A program made the translations under genes and the position numbers. The notes under the pieces were generated by a model. The model did no database searches, was not told where the DNA came from, and saw nothing but the letters and a program-made list of their open reading frames with translations. Shown here one piece after another: positions 26,350-35,242 of a stretch of 64,000 bases of DNA. How positions within the stretch are numbered: position 1 is the first letter of the stretch; each line of letters starts with the position of its first letter. Source of the stretch: Xylophilus ampelinus (GTDB lineage Bacteria > Pseudomonadota > Gammaproteobacteria > Burkholderiales > Burkholderiaceae_C); the NCBI RefSeq assembly GCF_003217575.1, contig NZ_QJTC01000022.1, positions 1 through 64,000 of the forward strand, in the 5' to 3' direction.

Positions 26350-28730
26350 GTCCTGCGCTTGTCGGCCCACAGCGTGAACCAGGTCTCGAACTGTTTGGGC
26401 GACAGGGGCCGGGCGAGCAGGTAGCCCTGGACCATGTCGCAGTCGAGCGCGCGCAGCCGCTGCAGCACCAGCGCGTTGTCGACCCCCTCGGCCACCACCT
26501 TCAGGCCCATGTTGTGGCCCAGGTCGATGGTCGAGCGGACGATGATCTCGTCGTCGCGGTCGTCGGCCATGTTCATGACGAAGGACTTGTCGATCTTGAT
26601 CTCGTCGACCGGCATGCGCTTGAGATAGGCGAGCGACGAGTAGCCGGTGCCGAAGTCGTCGATCGACAGGCGCAGGCCCATGTCGTGCAGCTGATCGAGC
26701 GTGGCCAGCGCATGGGCCGGATCGTCCATCACCGCGCTCTCGGTCACCTCGATCCAGATCCAGCCGGGCTCCATCCGGTGCTCTTCCAGCAGCTTGGCGA
26801 AGAGCGCCGGCAGTTCGTCGCCCAGCAGGTCGCGGGCCGAGACGTTGATCGACACCGCGATCCGGATACCGGCCGCGTGCCACGCGGCGCACTGGGCGAT
26901 CGCGCTGCCCGCGACGAAGCGGGTGATCGCCTTGATGTAGCCGGTCTGCTCGGCGAAGGGGATGAAGCGGTCGGGCGCGACGAAGCCGCGGGTGGCGTGC
27001 TCCCAGCGCACCAGCGCCTCGACCGAATGCACCTCGCCGCTGGCCATGTCGATCTTGGGCTGGTAGTGCAGCGCCAGGTCGCCGTGCTCGACCGCGCGGC
27101 GCAGCTCGCCCATCAGCGAGAGCCGCTCGGGCTGCACCGTCTCGTGGCCGCTGTCGTAGGGCAGGCAGCCGGCGCCGGTACGCTTGGCGGCGTACATCGC
27201 GATGTCGGCGCGACGCATCAGCGTGGGCACGTCGGTGCCGTGCTGCGGGCAGACCACGATGCCGATGCTCGCGCCGATGTCGACCACCTGGCCCTCGACG
27301 GTGGTGGGCTGCTCCAGCACCAACAGCACCCGCCGGGCGATGGCGAAGGCCGAGGCCGCGTCGCCGCAGGGCAAAAGCACCGCGAACTCGTCGCCGCCCA
27401 GGCGGGCGACCACCGTGTCGCCGCCGGGCAGCGTGGCCAGCAGCCGCCGGCCCACCTCGACCAGCAGCTGGTCGCCGATCGGATGGCCCAGCGTGTCGTT
27501 GACGTACTTGAAGCGGTCCAGGTCCATGACCATCACCGCCAGCGAGCTTTGGGCGCCGCCCTTTTCCGCCTGCACCCGGACGATGGCTGTCTCCAGGTAC
27601 TCGTGGAACCGGGCGCGGTTGGGCAGGTGGGTCAGCGCGTCCTCGTAGGCCAGGCCGGTGATCCGCTGCTCGCGCTCCAGCAGGCCGTCGCGCATCCGAT
27701 TGAAGGTGCGGGCCAGGTCGCCCAGCTCGTCCTCCTGGTGCGGCACCGGGATCGGCGGCGGATAGTGGCCCTCGCCGATGCCGCGGGCGAAGCTGCTGAG
27801 CACGCCGATCGGCCGGGTCACGCTGCGAGCGGTCAGGATGGCGGCCACCACCGACACCAGCAGGCCGGCCAGGCTCACCAGCAGCAGGGTCGACTGCACC
27901 CGCTGGAACGGCGCCATGCTCTCGGCCAGCGACCGCTGCAGCACCGCCACCACCGGCTCGTCGCCCCGGTTGAGCGACACAAGACGCACCGCGTAATCGT
28001 CGCCGTCGAGCCGCAGGTCGGTGTTGCGGCCGGTGGAGCGCAGCTCGTCGCCCAGGTCAGCGGTCAGCCTGGCGGCGGTATCGGCCGGCAGCGAGGTAGC
28101 CAACACCTGCCAGCCGCCGGCGGTGGTGCGGCTGACGAAGGAGACGTCGAGCGTGGTGGTCGACTTCAGCAGATCGACCACCCGGCTGTCGACCCGGAAG
28201 CCCATCACGATCCAGGCGATGGTGACCGGCGCCCGCACCGGCACCACCACCAACTCGTAGAGCCTGTCGTCCAGCGGCGCGATCGACGAGGCGCTGCCCT
28301 CGCGCCGGGCGCGGGCGATCAGGTCGGGATAGAGGAACAGGCTCTGCTCGGAATTTTGCAGCGTGGTGTCTGCGATCAGCCTGCCGTCCAGCCCGATCAG
28401 CATCACCAGATCGGCCTGGATGCGGTCGCCGTGATTGCGCAGCGCCGAGCCGATGGTCGATTCGTTGTGGGTGGCCACCGCCTCGCGAAAGCCGAAGTCG
28501 GCCGCCACCACCGTGGCCGCCTGCGCCAGCCGCTCGCGGTGGGCCTGCACGATCTGGCCGAACACTCGTTCGGCCACCTGCAGTTGCTCGTCGGTGTTGG
28601 TGCGGGCGGCCGAGGTGATCAACCGGCTGACCGAGACATAGCCGAGCACTTGCACCACCAGCACCAGGGCGGTGAAGACCAGCGCGATGCGGGTCCGGAG
28701 GCGGTGGATGCGCAGCCTCGGCAAGCGCAT
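26334..28730 (-). CDS. Membrane GGDEF-EAL c-di-GMP protein with periplasmic sensor domain
   Basis: 798 residues. Layout: transmembrane segment about 15-36, a periplasmic Cache-like sensor domain (about 40-275, with DLVMLIGLDGRLIADT), second span about 279-302, HAMP-like linker to about 355, GGDEF domain with intact ARLGGDEFAVLL (GGDEF at 445-449), and EAL domain from about 545 with EALVRWEH (571-578), SINVSARDL, EVTESAVMDD and DDFGTGYSSLAYLKRMPVDEIKIDKSF. Both catalytic motifs look intact, so it could make or degrade c-di-GMP, or one domain could be regulatory. The start is 2 bases after the cupredoxin gene stop, last in a four-gene operon. The external signal may be linked to the globin and copper proteins upstream. 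Confidence 0.92.
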   Translation of the reverse strand: MRLPRLRIHRLRTRIALVFTALVLVVQVLGYVSVSRLITSAARTNTDEQLQVAERVFGQIVQAHRERLAQAATVVAADFGFREAVATHNESTIGSALRNHGDRIQADLVMLIGLDGRLIADTTLQNSEQSLFLYPDLIARARREGSASSIAPLDDRLYELVVVPVRAPVTIAWIVMGFRVDSRVVDLLKSTTTLDVSFVSRTTAGGWQVLATSLPADTAARLTADLGDELRSTGRNTDLRLDGDDYAVRLVSLNRGDEPVVAVLQRSLAESMAPFQRVQSTLLLVSLAGLLVSVVAAILTARSVTRPIGVLSSFARGIGEGHYPPPIPVPHQEDELGDLARTFNRMRDGLLEREQRITGLAYEDALTHLPNRARFHEYLETAIVRVQAEKGGAQSSLAVMVMDLDRFKYVNDTLGHPIGDQLLVEVGRRLLATLPGGDTVVARLGGDEFAVLLPCGDAASAFAIARRVLLVLEQPTTVEGQVVDIGASIGIVVCPQHGTDVPTLMRRADIAMYAAKRTGAGCLPYDSGHETVQPERLSLMGELRRAVEHGDLALHYQPKIDMASGEVHSVEALVRWEHATRGFVAPDRFIPFAEQTGYIKAITRFVAGSAIAQCAAWHAAGIRIAVSINVSARDLLGDELPALFAKLLEEHRMEPGWIWIEVTESAVMDDPAHALATLDQLHDMGLRLSIDDFGTGYSSLAYLKRMPVDEIKIDKSFVMNMADDRDDEIIVRSTIDLGHNMGLKVVAEGVDNALVLQRLRALDCDMVQGYLLARPLSPKQFETWFTLWADKRRTLPIW

Positions 28731-28732
28731 GG

Positions 28733-29374
28733 TCAGTTTCCTTCGGTGGTCAGCGTGAACTTGAGCGCGGGCGATGCCCCGCCGGCCGCCACCTGCGCTG
28801 TGCTGGTCGGCTGCGCGTTCGGGTCGCGCATCCTGTAGTGCCAGACCGCGACGCGGTAGCTGCCGGCCGGCAGGTTCTCGAAGCTGAAGCGGCCGTCCTT
28901 GTCGGTGCGGCCGAAGTACGGCGTCTCGACCACCAGCACGTATGCCACCATCGAATCGTGGATGTTGCAGCCCAGCACCACCAGGCCCGGCTTGTCGAAC
29001 AGCACCGGCTTGGAAGGCACGCCCGAGTACAACTTGATCTCGAAACGCTTGGCCGGCGAGAACGAGTAGATGTCGTGCTCGACGTCGTCCTTGTTGGGAA
29101 AGCGCACGTTGGTGCCGGTCTGGATCACCGAGACCAGGGGAACGAACTCGCGGTCGATCTGGTCGATCGCCGCGGTGGCGCCGGGCGCCGCCGCCGCGGG
29201 CTTGGCACCGGCGGGCGTGGCATAGACCACCGCATCGGCCAGCGGCCGGCCCCGGGCGTCGAGCACCTGCACCGGGGCGGCCGCCGCATGGGCCGCCAGC
29301 GGCAGCCAGGACGCCAGGACGGCCATGGCGCAGGCCGCGCGGCACAGGAATAGGAAAGCGGGTGGAGGCGTCAT
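28733..29374 (-). CDS. Periplasmic cupredoxin-like protein (methylamine utilization protein type)
   Basis: 213 residues, start MTPPPAFLFLCRAACAMAV at 29374; signal peptide of about 30 residues ending near AAHAAAA. A plastocyanin-like fold is suggested by candidate copper ligands: His in DDVEHDIYSFS (about residue 100) and Cys, His and Met in VVLGCNIHDSMVAYV (about residues 135-149). A short carboxypeptidase-regulatory-like segment, GRTDKDGRFSFENLPAGSYRV, follows. Such proteins are often labelled methylamine utilization protein; no methylamine dehydrogenase genes are present. It sits between the periplasmic globin (54 bases upstream) and the GGDEF-EAL gene. Confidence 0.82.
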   Translation of the reverse strand: MTPPPAFLFLCRAACAMAVLASWLPLAAHAAAAPVQVLDARGRPLADAVVYATPAGAKPAAAAPGATAAIDQIDREFVPLVSVIQTGTNVRFPNKDDVEHDIYSFSPAKRFEIKLYSGVPSKPVLFDKPGLVVLGCNIHDSMVAYVLVVETPYFGRTDKDGRFSFENLPAGSYRVAVWHYRMRDPNAQPTSTAQVAAGGASPALKFTLTTEGN

Positions 29375-29428
29375 GCGGCGGTGATGGAAAAACGACGGGG
29401 CGGTGCAGGGCGAGGCGATGCGCTGCAA

Positions 29429-29875
29429 TCAGCGCGTCTCGATCTGGCGGTACAGCGGCGCCAGGCGTGCGAGCAGCGCGTTCTGCGCGGCGAAGCCTAC
29501 GCCATTCTTGTCCATCGCGTCCTGCAGGTTTTCCACGACCGCGTTGAACGCGGCCCGGTCGATCTGCAGGTTCTTGTGCACGCTGGCCATGGAGCTTCCG
29601 GTGTAGGTGCAGGGGCCGCCGATCTCGACGCAGAAATGCTCGGCCAGCTTGGCGCGCAGCCGCTTTCGCGACGCTTTCGCGAAGTACGGCTGCGTGCGGG
29701 GATCGGAGGTGACGTTGGCGAGGAAGTCGTCGGCGATACGGGCGAGGCCGGCCTCGCCGCCGAACGCCTCGTACAGCGCGGTGTCGGCACGCACGGCCGG
29801 TGCCGCAGCCAGGGCGGCCAGGCCGAGCGACAGGGCCGCCAAGCCCCGGCGCAGGATCGGGATGCAATGGGTCAT
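29429..29875 (-). CDS. Secreted group-1 truncated hemoglobin
   Basis: 148 residues. The first 30 residues form a signal peptide (MTHCIPILRRGLAALSLGLA..., cleavage likely after PAVRA), which is unusual because most truncated hemoglobins are cytosolic. The globin part has LYEAFGGEAGLARIADDFLANV, the helix with PYFAKASRKRLRAKLAEHFC and the likely proximal histidine in SMASVHKNLQI (about residue 99). A pair of cysteines (HFCVEIGGPC) may form a disulfide in the periplasm. Gas binding (O2 or NO) is inferred from the family. It is 13 bases downstream of the DUF3034 gene and 54 bases upstream of the cupredoxin gene. Confidence 0.85.
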   Translation of the reverse strand: MTHCIPILRRGLAALSLGLAALAAAPAVRADTALYEAFGGEAGLARIADDFLANVTSDPRTQPYFAKASRKRLRAKLAEHFCVEIGGPCTYTGSSMASVHKNLQIDRAAFNAVVENLQDAMDKNGVGFAAQNALLARLAPLYRQIETR

Positions 29876-29888
29876 GGACGCCGCTCCG

Positions 29889-31127
29889 TCAGAAGCCCGT
29901 CTGGGCCGAGAAGTACCAGCCGCGCTGGTTGCGCACGGTGGCGATATCGCCCAGCGCCACGTAAGCCAGGGTGAGCGACACGTTCTTGGTCGGCGCCCAG
30001 GCGACGAAGGCGTCCCAGGCGTCCTGCTCGCGGGCGAAGCGCAGGTTGTCGGGCTTGGTGCGGAACTCGCCGCCCACCGCCCAGTGGCGCGAGAGCAGGT
30101 AGGCCGCCGACAGCTCGGCCTGCGGCCGGTAGCGGTCGTTGCGGTCGCCGCCGAAGCCCAGCAGGCCGAACTGGTTGGCTTTGGTCCAGCGCACGGTGCC
30201 GTTGAGCAGCACGCCCGGCGCCAGCAGCAGCTTGGTGCCCGACAGGTAGAAATCCGTGCCCGAATCGCTGTGCGCTCCCACCGAGCGCACCACCGCGCCT
30301 TGCCGGTTGTGCTTGGTCTGCACGCCGGCCGAGACCTGGGGCATCCAGCGGTCGGCATCGAGCACCGCATCGCCCAGCAGCCGCACCTTTGCCCCGGCGA
30401 TGTCCTGCTCGAACTTGAAGCCGGCGCCCAGGCCCAGCGCGGCGCCGGCGGCGCGGGTGTCGAAGCTCTGGCGGGCCAGCGACAGCTCCAGCCGATCGTT
30501 GACGCCGACGGTCACGCCGTAGGTGTCGAGCGCGAAGGCGCCGGTCCTGACACGGGTGGCATGCACGTTGGCGCCCCACTGCCCGGCCGCGCCGTAGCCG
30601 CCGACCACCGCCCAGGGCACCAGGCCGCCGCCGGCCGCGCCTTCGACCTGCGAGACGCCACCGGTCAGCAGCAACTTGCCGCCTGTGCCGCGCGGGGGAA
30701 GGACGACCATCGGGCGCAGCGCAAGCGCGGGCTCGTCGCCGGGCGCGGAACCGGACGGGACCGCCGCAGTTGCGCCATCGGCGGGCGCGGCGGGCGCGGC
30801 GGCCACGAGACCCGCGCCCGCCATGCCACCGCCGACAGGCGCCAGCGAAGCCGCCCGTTCGCCGGGCAGCCGCTCCAGCCGCATCGACAGCACCAGCCGC
30901 AGACCCGAATCGTCGGCGGCCGCATGGCGCACCACCGCAGGCTTCGTCGCCGCGGATACCGCACCGCCCGGCGGCATGTGGCCCAGCACCAGCGCCAGGG
31001 AGGTCAGACGCGCGATCGTGGGCAGGGGCGGCCGGGAGGGTCGGCGCAAGCGCGGAGAAGGCGGCATAAGGCAGAAGGAACGCAAGGCCAAGGCTGCGGG
31101 CCGGGTCGTGGGGGCAGGAGACGCCAT
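29889..31127 (-). CDS. DUF3034 family outer-membrane protein
   Basis: Up to 412 residues from the ATG at 31127; the ATG at 31067 (MPPSPRLRRPSRPP) is an alternative. The last 275 residues have the look of the DUF3034 family: GGKLLLTGGVSQVEGAAGGG, VPWAVVGGYG, VTVGVNDRLELSLARQSFDT and alternating amphipathic strands that end in an aromatic residue (YFSAQTGF), typical of a beta-barrel. The N-terminal 140 residues are Ala/Pro-rich and include a possible membrane or signal segment (IARLTSLALVLGHM), longer than I expect for the family. It heads the operon with the globin, cupredoxin and GGDEF-EAL genes. Function unknown. Confidence 0.78.
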   Translation of the reverse strand: MASPAPTTRPAALALRSFCLMPPSPRLRRPSRPPLPTIARLTSLALVLGHMPPGGAVSAATKPAVVRHAAADDSGLRLVLSMRLERLPGERAASLAPVGGGMAGAGLVAAAPAAPADGATAAVPSGSAPGDEPALALRPMVVLPPRGTGGKLLLTGGVSQVEGAAGGGLVPWAVVGGYGAAGQWGANVHATRVRTGAFALDTYGVTVGVNDRLELSLARQSFDTRAAGAALGLGAGFKFEQDIAGAKVRLLGDAVLDADRWMPQVSAGVQTKHNRQGAVVRSVGAHSDSGTDFYLSGTKLLLAPGVLLNGTVRWTKANQFGLLGFGGDRNDRYRPQAELSAAYLLSRHWAVGGEFRTKPDNLRFAREQDAWDAFVAWAPTKNVSLTLAYVALGDIATVRNQRGWYFSAQTGF

Positions 31128-31184
31128 GTCGTGAACCCTGTTGGACGGATGGTGACGCCCCGATTAGATATGAACCGGGTAGAA

Positions 31185-31202
31185 ACCGGCATCCTGGCCG
31201 GT
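31185..31202. repeat. Inverted repeat in the leader of the DUF3034 operon
   Basis: ACCGGC-ATCCTG-GCCGGT, perfect 6-bp arms, followed on the minus strand by TTTCT. It lies about 60 bases upstream of the first start codon of the operon, next to a possible -10 TATACT. It could be an attenuator or an operator. Confidence 0.35.
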
Positions 31203-31254
31203 AAAAGTATAGGGCCGGGGTAGGGGCCGACCGGCCTTTCGGGCCTGCAAACGA

Positions 31255-31290
31255 CGCGTGGCGCGGCAGCCGATGCTGCCGCGCCACGCG
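31255..31290. terminator. Perfect 16-bp hairpin behind ssb
   Basis: CGCGTGGCGCGGCAGC (31255-31270), loop CGAT, and its exact complement (31275-31290). It lies 22 bases beyond the ssb stop codon on the minus strand. There is only a short T-containing tail (TCGTTTGC), so it may work as a terminator or RNA-stabilising structure between ssb and the DUF3034 operon. Confidence 0.65.
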
Positions 31291-31312
31291 GTGGGAGACG
31301 GAAGCGCCGTTT

Positions 31313-31861
31313 TTAGAACGGAATGTCGTCGTCCATGTCGTCGAAGCCCGAGGGTGCGCGGTTGGCGGCGGGTGCCGGTGCCGGAGCCGCACGCGGAGCC
31401 GGCGCAGGGCGCGGGGCCGGTGCGGATGCCGCGCGGCGCGGCGCGGCTTCGTAGCCGCCGCCACCCGCTCCGCCACCGTAGCCGTCTTCCTCGGACGACT
31501 GGCCGCCGCCGCCACCGCCCTGGCCCTGCCGGCCGCCGAGCATCTGCATCTGGTCGGCCCGGATCTCGGTGCTGTAGCGGTCGGCGCCGTCCTTGTCGGT
31601 CCACTTGCGGGTGCGCAGCTGGCCTTCGACGTAGACCTGCGAACCCTTGCGCAGGTACTGGGCGGCGACCTCGGCCAGCCGGTCGTTGAAGACGATGCTG
31701 TGCCACTCGGTGATCTCGCGCATCTCCCCGCTCTGCTTGTCCTTCCAGCGGTCGGTGGTGGCGACGCGGATGTTGCAGACCTGGCCGCCGCTCGGAAACG
31801 TGCGGGTTTCGGGATCGCGGCCCAAGTTGCCGACGATGATGACTTTGTTGACGGATGCCAT
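31313..31861 (-). CDS. ssb: Single-stranded DNA-binding protein
   Basis: 182 residues. The OB-fold N-terminus [20 protein letters not shown], the core [21 protein letters not shown] and the segment [21 protein letters not shown] are canonical. A Gly-rich and then Ala/Pro-rich linker (about residues 110-170) leads to the acidic tail DDMDDDIPF that recruits partner proteins. SSB protects single-stranded DNA in replication and repair. It is transcribed downstream of the MFS gene; the uvrA-MFS-ssb neighbourhood is typical of Burkholderiales. A perfect hairpin follows the gene. Confidence 0.97.
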   Translation of the reverse strand: MASVNKVIIVGNLGRDPETRTFPSGGQVCNIRVATTDRWKDKQSGEMREITEWHSIVFNDRLAEVAAQYLRKGSQVYVEGQLRTRKWTDKDGADRYSTEIRADQMQMLGGRQGQGGGGGGQSSEEDGYGGGAGGGGYEAAPRRAASAPAPRPAPAPRAAPAPAPAANRAPSGFDDMDDDIPF

Positions 31862-31989
31862 GGGGTGCTGCCTTGTTCGCGATGGGCGCGGTGCGGCGGA
31901 GCCGGCGCGCCGAAACGCCCGATTGTGCCGCATCCACCGCCCTGCCGGCAGGCCCCGGGAAGGGCCGGCGCGTGGAGGGGGCAGCACGG

Positions 31990-33180
31990 TCAGCGCGCCC
32001 CCGGCGGCGGCGGACGAACGCCCCAGGTCGCCGCCAGCCACACCAGGCTGAGCGCCAGCGTCACGGCGAAGAGCCCCTGCGGCCCGGCCGTCCCGACCAG
32101 CGCACCGCCCAGCGCTCCGCCGGCGAAGAGCCCCAGCGACTGCAGCGTGTTGTAGACCCCCAGCGCAGCGCCGCGCAGCCGGGCCGGTGCCAGGCGCGAC
32201 ACCAGGCTCGGCTGGCTGGCCTCCAGCACGTTGAAGCCGCAGAAAAAGACGAAGAGCAGCAGGCCGAGCGTCGCCCGCCCCCACGGCGCGCCGTGCGCGG
32301 CACCGGAGGCCGCCGCCCACAACCCCGCCTGCACCAGCACCACCAGCCCGACCGCGCCGCGCAGCGCCCACTGCAGCCGGCCGCGCCGCTCCATCGGGAA
32401 CAACGTGGCACCCATCACCCCGAAAGAGGCCAGCACCGCAGGCAGATAGATCCACCAGTGGTGGGCCTTGTCCAGCCCCGCCCGCACCAGCAGCGCCGGC
32501 ACCGCGACCCACATCGCGAGCTGCACCGTGTGCAGCACGAAGACGCCCAGGTTCAGCCGCAGCAGATCGCGGTGGGCCCACAGGTCGCGCAGCCGGCCCC
32601 GCTCGCTCGGCCCGGCGTGCGGTACCTCGGGCGGCACCCACCACACCACCGCCGCCACGCCGGCCAGCGCCAGCACGCAGGTCAGGCCGAACAGGCCGGC
32701 CAGCCCGATCCGCGCCGCCAGCAGCGGGCCGGCCACCAGCGCCAGCGCGAACATCAGCCCGATGCTGCCGCCCACCAGCGCCATCGCCTTGGTGCGCACC
32801 GCGTCGCGGGTCTGGTCGGCGAGCAGCGCGGTCACCGCGGCCGAGACCGCACCGGCGCCCTGCAGCGCCCGGCCGGCCAGCAGCCAGGCCAGGCTGTCGG
32901 CCGCCGCCGCGACGCCGCTGCCCAGCGCGAAGACCAGCAGCCCGCAGACGATCACCCGCTTGCGGCCGAACCGGTCGGAGGCCATGCCGAACGGCATCTG
33001 CAGGAAGGCCTGCGTCAGTCCGTAGACGCCCATCGCCAGGCCCACCAGCGCCGGGTCCTGCCCGCCCGGGTAGCGCGCCGCCTCCAGCGCGAACACCGGC
33101 AGCACCAGGAACAGCCCCAGCATGCGCAAGGCGAAGATCGACGCCAGCGATGCGCTGGAACGGCGCTCTTGCGGTGTCAT
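31990..33180 (-). CDS. MFS-family exporter
   Basis: 396 residues with 12 hydrophobic segments. The start at 33180 ([20 protein letters not shown]) begins just before the first span; an ATG at 33255 would add 25 Ala/Pro-rich residues. The motif-A loop between spans 2 and 3 is [14 protein letters not shown] (about residues 58-71) and drug-exporter-like segments such as [20 protein letters not shown] follow. A conserved MFS gene next to ssb and uvrA is common in Burkholderiales; the substrate is unknown. Confidence 0.82.
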   Translation of the reverse strand: MTPQERRSSASLASIFALRMLGLFLVLPVFALEAARYPGGQDPALVGLAMGVYGLTQAFLQMPFGMASDRFGRKRVIVCGLLVFALGSGVAAAADSLAWLLAGRALQGAGAVSAAVTALLADQTRDAVRTKAMALVGGSIGLMFALALVAGPLLAARIGLAGLFGLTCVLALAGVAAVVWWVPPEVPHAGPSERGRLRDLWAHRDLLRLNLGVFVLHTVQLAMWVAVPALLVRAGLDKAHHWWIYLPAVLASFGVMGATLFPMERRGRLQWALRGAVGLVVLVQAGLWAAASGAAHGAPWGRATLGLLLFVFFCGFNVLEASQPSLVSRLAPARLRGAALGVYNTLQSLGLFAGGALGGALVGTAGPQGLFAVTLALSLVWLAATWGVRPPPPGAR

Positions 33181-33380
33181 GCGGCACGCGGCGCAAGGAG
33201 CGGGCTCGGCCGCGGCGGAACCCGGGGTGGAAATGGACGGCAAGGAATTCGGCATGGCGGCGCCCGGAGGCGGGAGAGCGCGATTCTCGCGCATCCGTAC
33301 GGCGCCCCGGCACCGGCGGGCCCGCGGCCTGGGATTCAGAGCCAAAAGTGCCTGCAGCCGTCATTTCGCGCCGGCTACCA

Positions 33381-33397
33381 GCTATTGTTTCGATAGC
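33381..33397. repeat. 17-bp GCTA-N9-TAGC palindrome, copy 5
   Basis: GCTATTGTTTCGATAGC, perfect GCTAT/ATAGC arms, intergenic and not at a stop codon. Confidence 0.7.
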
Positions 33398-33456
33398 ATT
33401 TTCGCGACAGGCACCGGGGGCGGCTGCGGCACCGCGATCCGGGCGGAATGTCCTGC

Positions 33457-33468
33457 GCAAACGTTTGC
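33457..33468. promoter_or_regulatory. Perfect LacI/PurR-type operator palindrome
   Basis: GCAAACGTTTGC is a perfect palindrome with the central CG typical of LacI-family operators, and matches the core of the E. coli PurR box. It lies 72 bases upstream of the diguanylate cyclase start and about 280 bases upstream of the exporter start. No LacI-family gene is in the window, so the regulator is unknown. Confidence 0.5.
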
Positions 33469-33539
33469 CTCGTGTCAGGCAGCGACTTATTTGTAAGCTG
33501 CCGTTTCAAATTGCATCCGCAATGCTGTAATGCGGTTCC

Positions 33540-35132
33540 ATGAGGGACGTCGAAGCATTGCACACCGCGTGGGAGGGCCTGGCCCGCACCTGGGAACAGG
33601 CGCGTCAAGCGCCCGACGTGCTCGAGAACTGGGCCACCCTCATGCCCCACTGCGACCAGGTCTGGACGGTCGCCCAGCAGTTCGGCATGACCGAGATCTC
33701 GGCCGCCCTCTCGCCGGTGCTGGAGGTGCTCGACACCGTCGACGCCCCCGGCACCGAGAAGGCCGAGGCGATCGCCGGCCTGCTGCCCGACCTGCTGCAG
33801 GCGGTCGGCCAGGCACTCGACGCAGCGCCCAGCCCCCCGCCGCGCGGCCAGAACCTGCGCAGCAAGGGCCCGCCGGTGGTCGCCGTGCTGGGCATGTGCG
33901 AATCCAAGGCCCACGCGGTGCTGCTGCAGATGGAGCACTACGGCTACCAGTTCCAGCTCTTCACCGACACCCGCATCGGCTTGGCCTACGCCGTCAAGCA
34001 CCGGGCGGCCGCGGTGCTGCTGGTGATCGACGGCGGCTTCACCCCCGCCGTCCGCCAGCTGGTCGACGAGATCGTGCGCCGGGGCATGCAGTGGTGCGCC
34101 GTGGCCGAGCGGGGCGATTACGAGCTGCGGCTGGAGGCGGTGCGGCGCGGGGCGCTCTATTTCTTCGTCACGCCGCTCGCGATCGAGAGCCTGGTCGAGG
34201 TGCTCGACCCGCTGGCCTTCCCGGCGCGTGTCGCGCCCTACCGGGTGCTGGTGCTGGACGATTCCCGCACCATGCTGTCGGCGGTCCGCAAGGCGCTGCG
34301 CCCGCACCCGATCCAGCTCGGCATCCTGAGCAAGCCCGAGAAGGTGCTGGACGTGCTGCACCACTTCGTGCCCGACGTGCTGCTGCTCGACGTGCATCTC
34401 GAGGGCTGCACCGGCATGGAGCTGGCGAAGATGATCCGCCAGCACCGGGCCTTCGAATCGGTCCCGATCATCTTCATGACCGGCGACACCGGCAAGGACG
34501 CCCAGCGCCGCGCGATGGAGCACGGCGGCGACGAATTCCTCACCAAGCCGGTGGAAGACGAGCAGCTGGTCAGCACCGTGCTGCAGAAGGCCGAGCGCTA
34601 CCGGGGCCTGCGCAAGCGCATGGTCGAGGACAGCCTGACCGGCCTCTACAACCACGTCGCCACCAAGTCGATGCTCGAGCAGTGCCTGCAGTCGGCCGCG
34701 CGCGACGGGCAGCCGCTGACCTACGCCATCGTCGACATCGACCATTTCAAGCGGGTCAACGACCTCTATGGCCACGCCGCCGGCGACATGGTGATCCGCA
34801 CCCTGTCGCGGATGCTGCGCCAACGGCTGCGCGTCGGCGACGTGGTGGGCCGCTACGGCGGCGAGGAGTTCGCGGCGGTGATCTACGGCTGCCCGCCCAC
34901 CGAGGCCGAGCGGATGCTCGACGGCATCCGCGAGAGCTTCGGCCGGCTCTACCACGCCTACGAGGAAGGCATCTTCTCGGTGACCTTCAGCGCCGGCATC
35001 GCGCATTTCCCGGCGTTCTCGGGCATGGCCGAGCTGATGGGCGCCGCCGACGAGGCGCTCTACCGCGCCAAGCGCGCCGGCCGCAACCGCGTGCTGGCCG
35101 CCGTCGCCGAGGATCGCCGCGACGCGGCCTGA
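33540..35132 (+). CDS. Response-regulator diguanylate cyclase
   Basis: 530 residues. The N-terminus (about 1-90) is alpha-helical and unrecognised, perhaps Hpt-like; a degenerate receiver-like domain follows (about 110-225); a second receiver begins at [20 protein letters not shown] (about 235) with the phospho-acceptor in [10 protein letters not shown] and the conserved Lys in EFLTKPVED. The GGDEF domain has [16 protein letters not shown] and [13 protein letters not shown], so the GGEEF active site is intact. It should make c-di-GMP when phosphorylated; the partner kinase is not adjacent. It lies between the MFS exporter (divergent) and uvrA, where it interrupts the usual uvrA-MFS-ssb neighbourhood. 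Confidence 0.92.
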   Translation: MRDVEALHTAWEGLARTWEQARQAPDVLENWATLMPHCDQVWTVAQQFGMTEISAALSPVLEVLDTVDAPGTEKAEAIAGLLPDLLQAVGQALDAAPSPPPRGQNLRSKGPPVVAVLGMCESKAHAVLLQMEHYGYQFQLFTDTRIGLAYAVKHRAAAVLLVIDGGFTPAVRQLVDEIVRRGMQWCAVAERGDYELRLEAVRRGALYFFVTPLAIESLVEVLDPLAFPARVAPYRVLVLDDSRTMLSAVRKALRPHPIQLGILSKPEKVLDVLHHFVPDVLLLDVHLEGCTGMELAKMIRQHRAFESVPIIFMTGDTGKDAQRRAMEHGGDEFLTKPVEDEQLVSTVLQKAERYRGLRKRMVEDSLTGLYNHVATKSMLEQCLQSAARDGQPLTYAIVDIDHFKRVNDLYGHAAGDMVIRTLSRMLRQRLRVGDVVGRYGGEEFAAVIYGCPPTEAERMLDGIRESFGRLYHAYEEGIFSVTFSAGIAHFPAFSGMAELMGAADEALYRAKRAGRNRVLAAVAEDRRDAA

Positions 35133-35242
35133 GCCCGGTCCGGCGGGGCTCGGCGGAGTGCCGGCCGGGCATCGGGCCGGCCGGTGCCGGCGAAGGCCCG
35201 AGCCCCTATCATGGTCGGTTTACTTTTTCGGGCGCACCTACC

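Larger units (their letters stand above)
33181..33539. other. Divergent intergenic region between MFS exporter and diguanylate cyclase
   Basis: No gene is supported here (the exporter might begin at 33255). It contains a 17-bp palindrome (33381-33397) and a perfect 12-bp LacI-type operator palindrome (33457-33468). The last 90 bases before the cyclase gene are AT-richer (CTTATTTGTAAGCTGCCG) and probably hold its promoter. Confidence 0.5.

Noticed and set aside
26514-28838. A 774-codon open frame antisense to the GGDEF-EAL gene
   Set aside because: Entirely opposite to a well-supported gene, with the same His/Arg/Gln-rich artefact composition.
29429-30370. A 313-codon frame running from the DUF3034 gene into the globin gene
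   Set aside because: The globin part starts properly at 29875 with its own signal peptide; the upstream part is an alternative phase of the DUF3034 gene.
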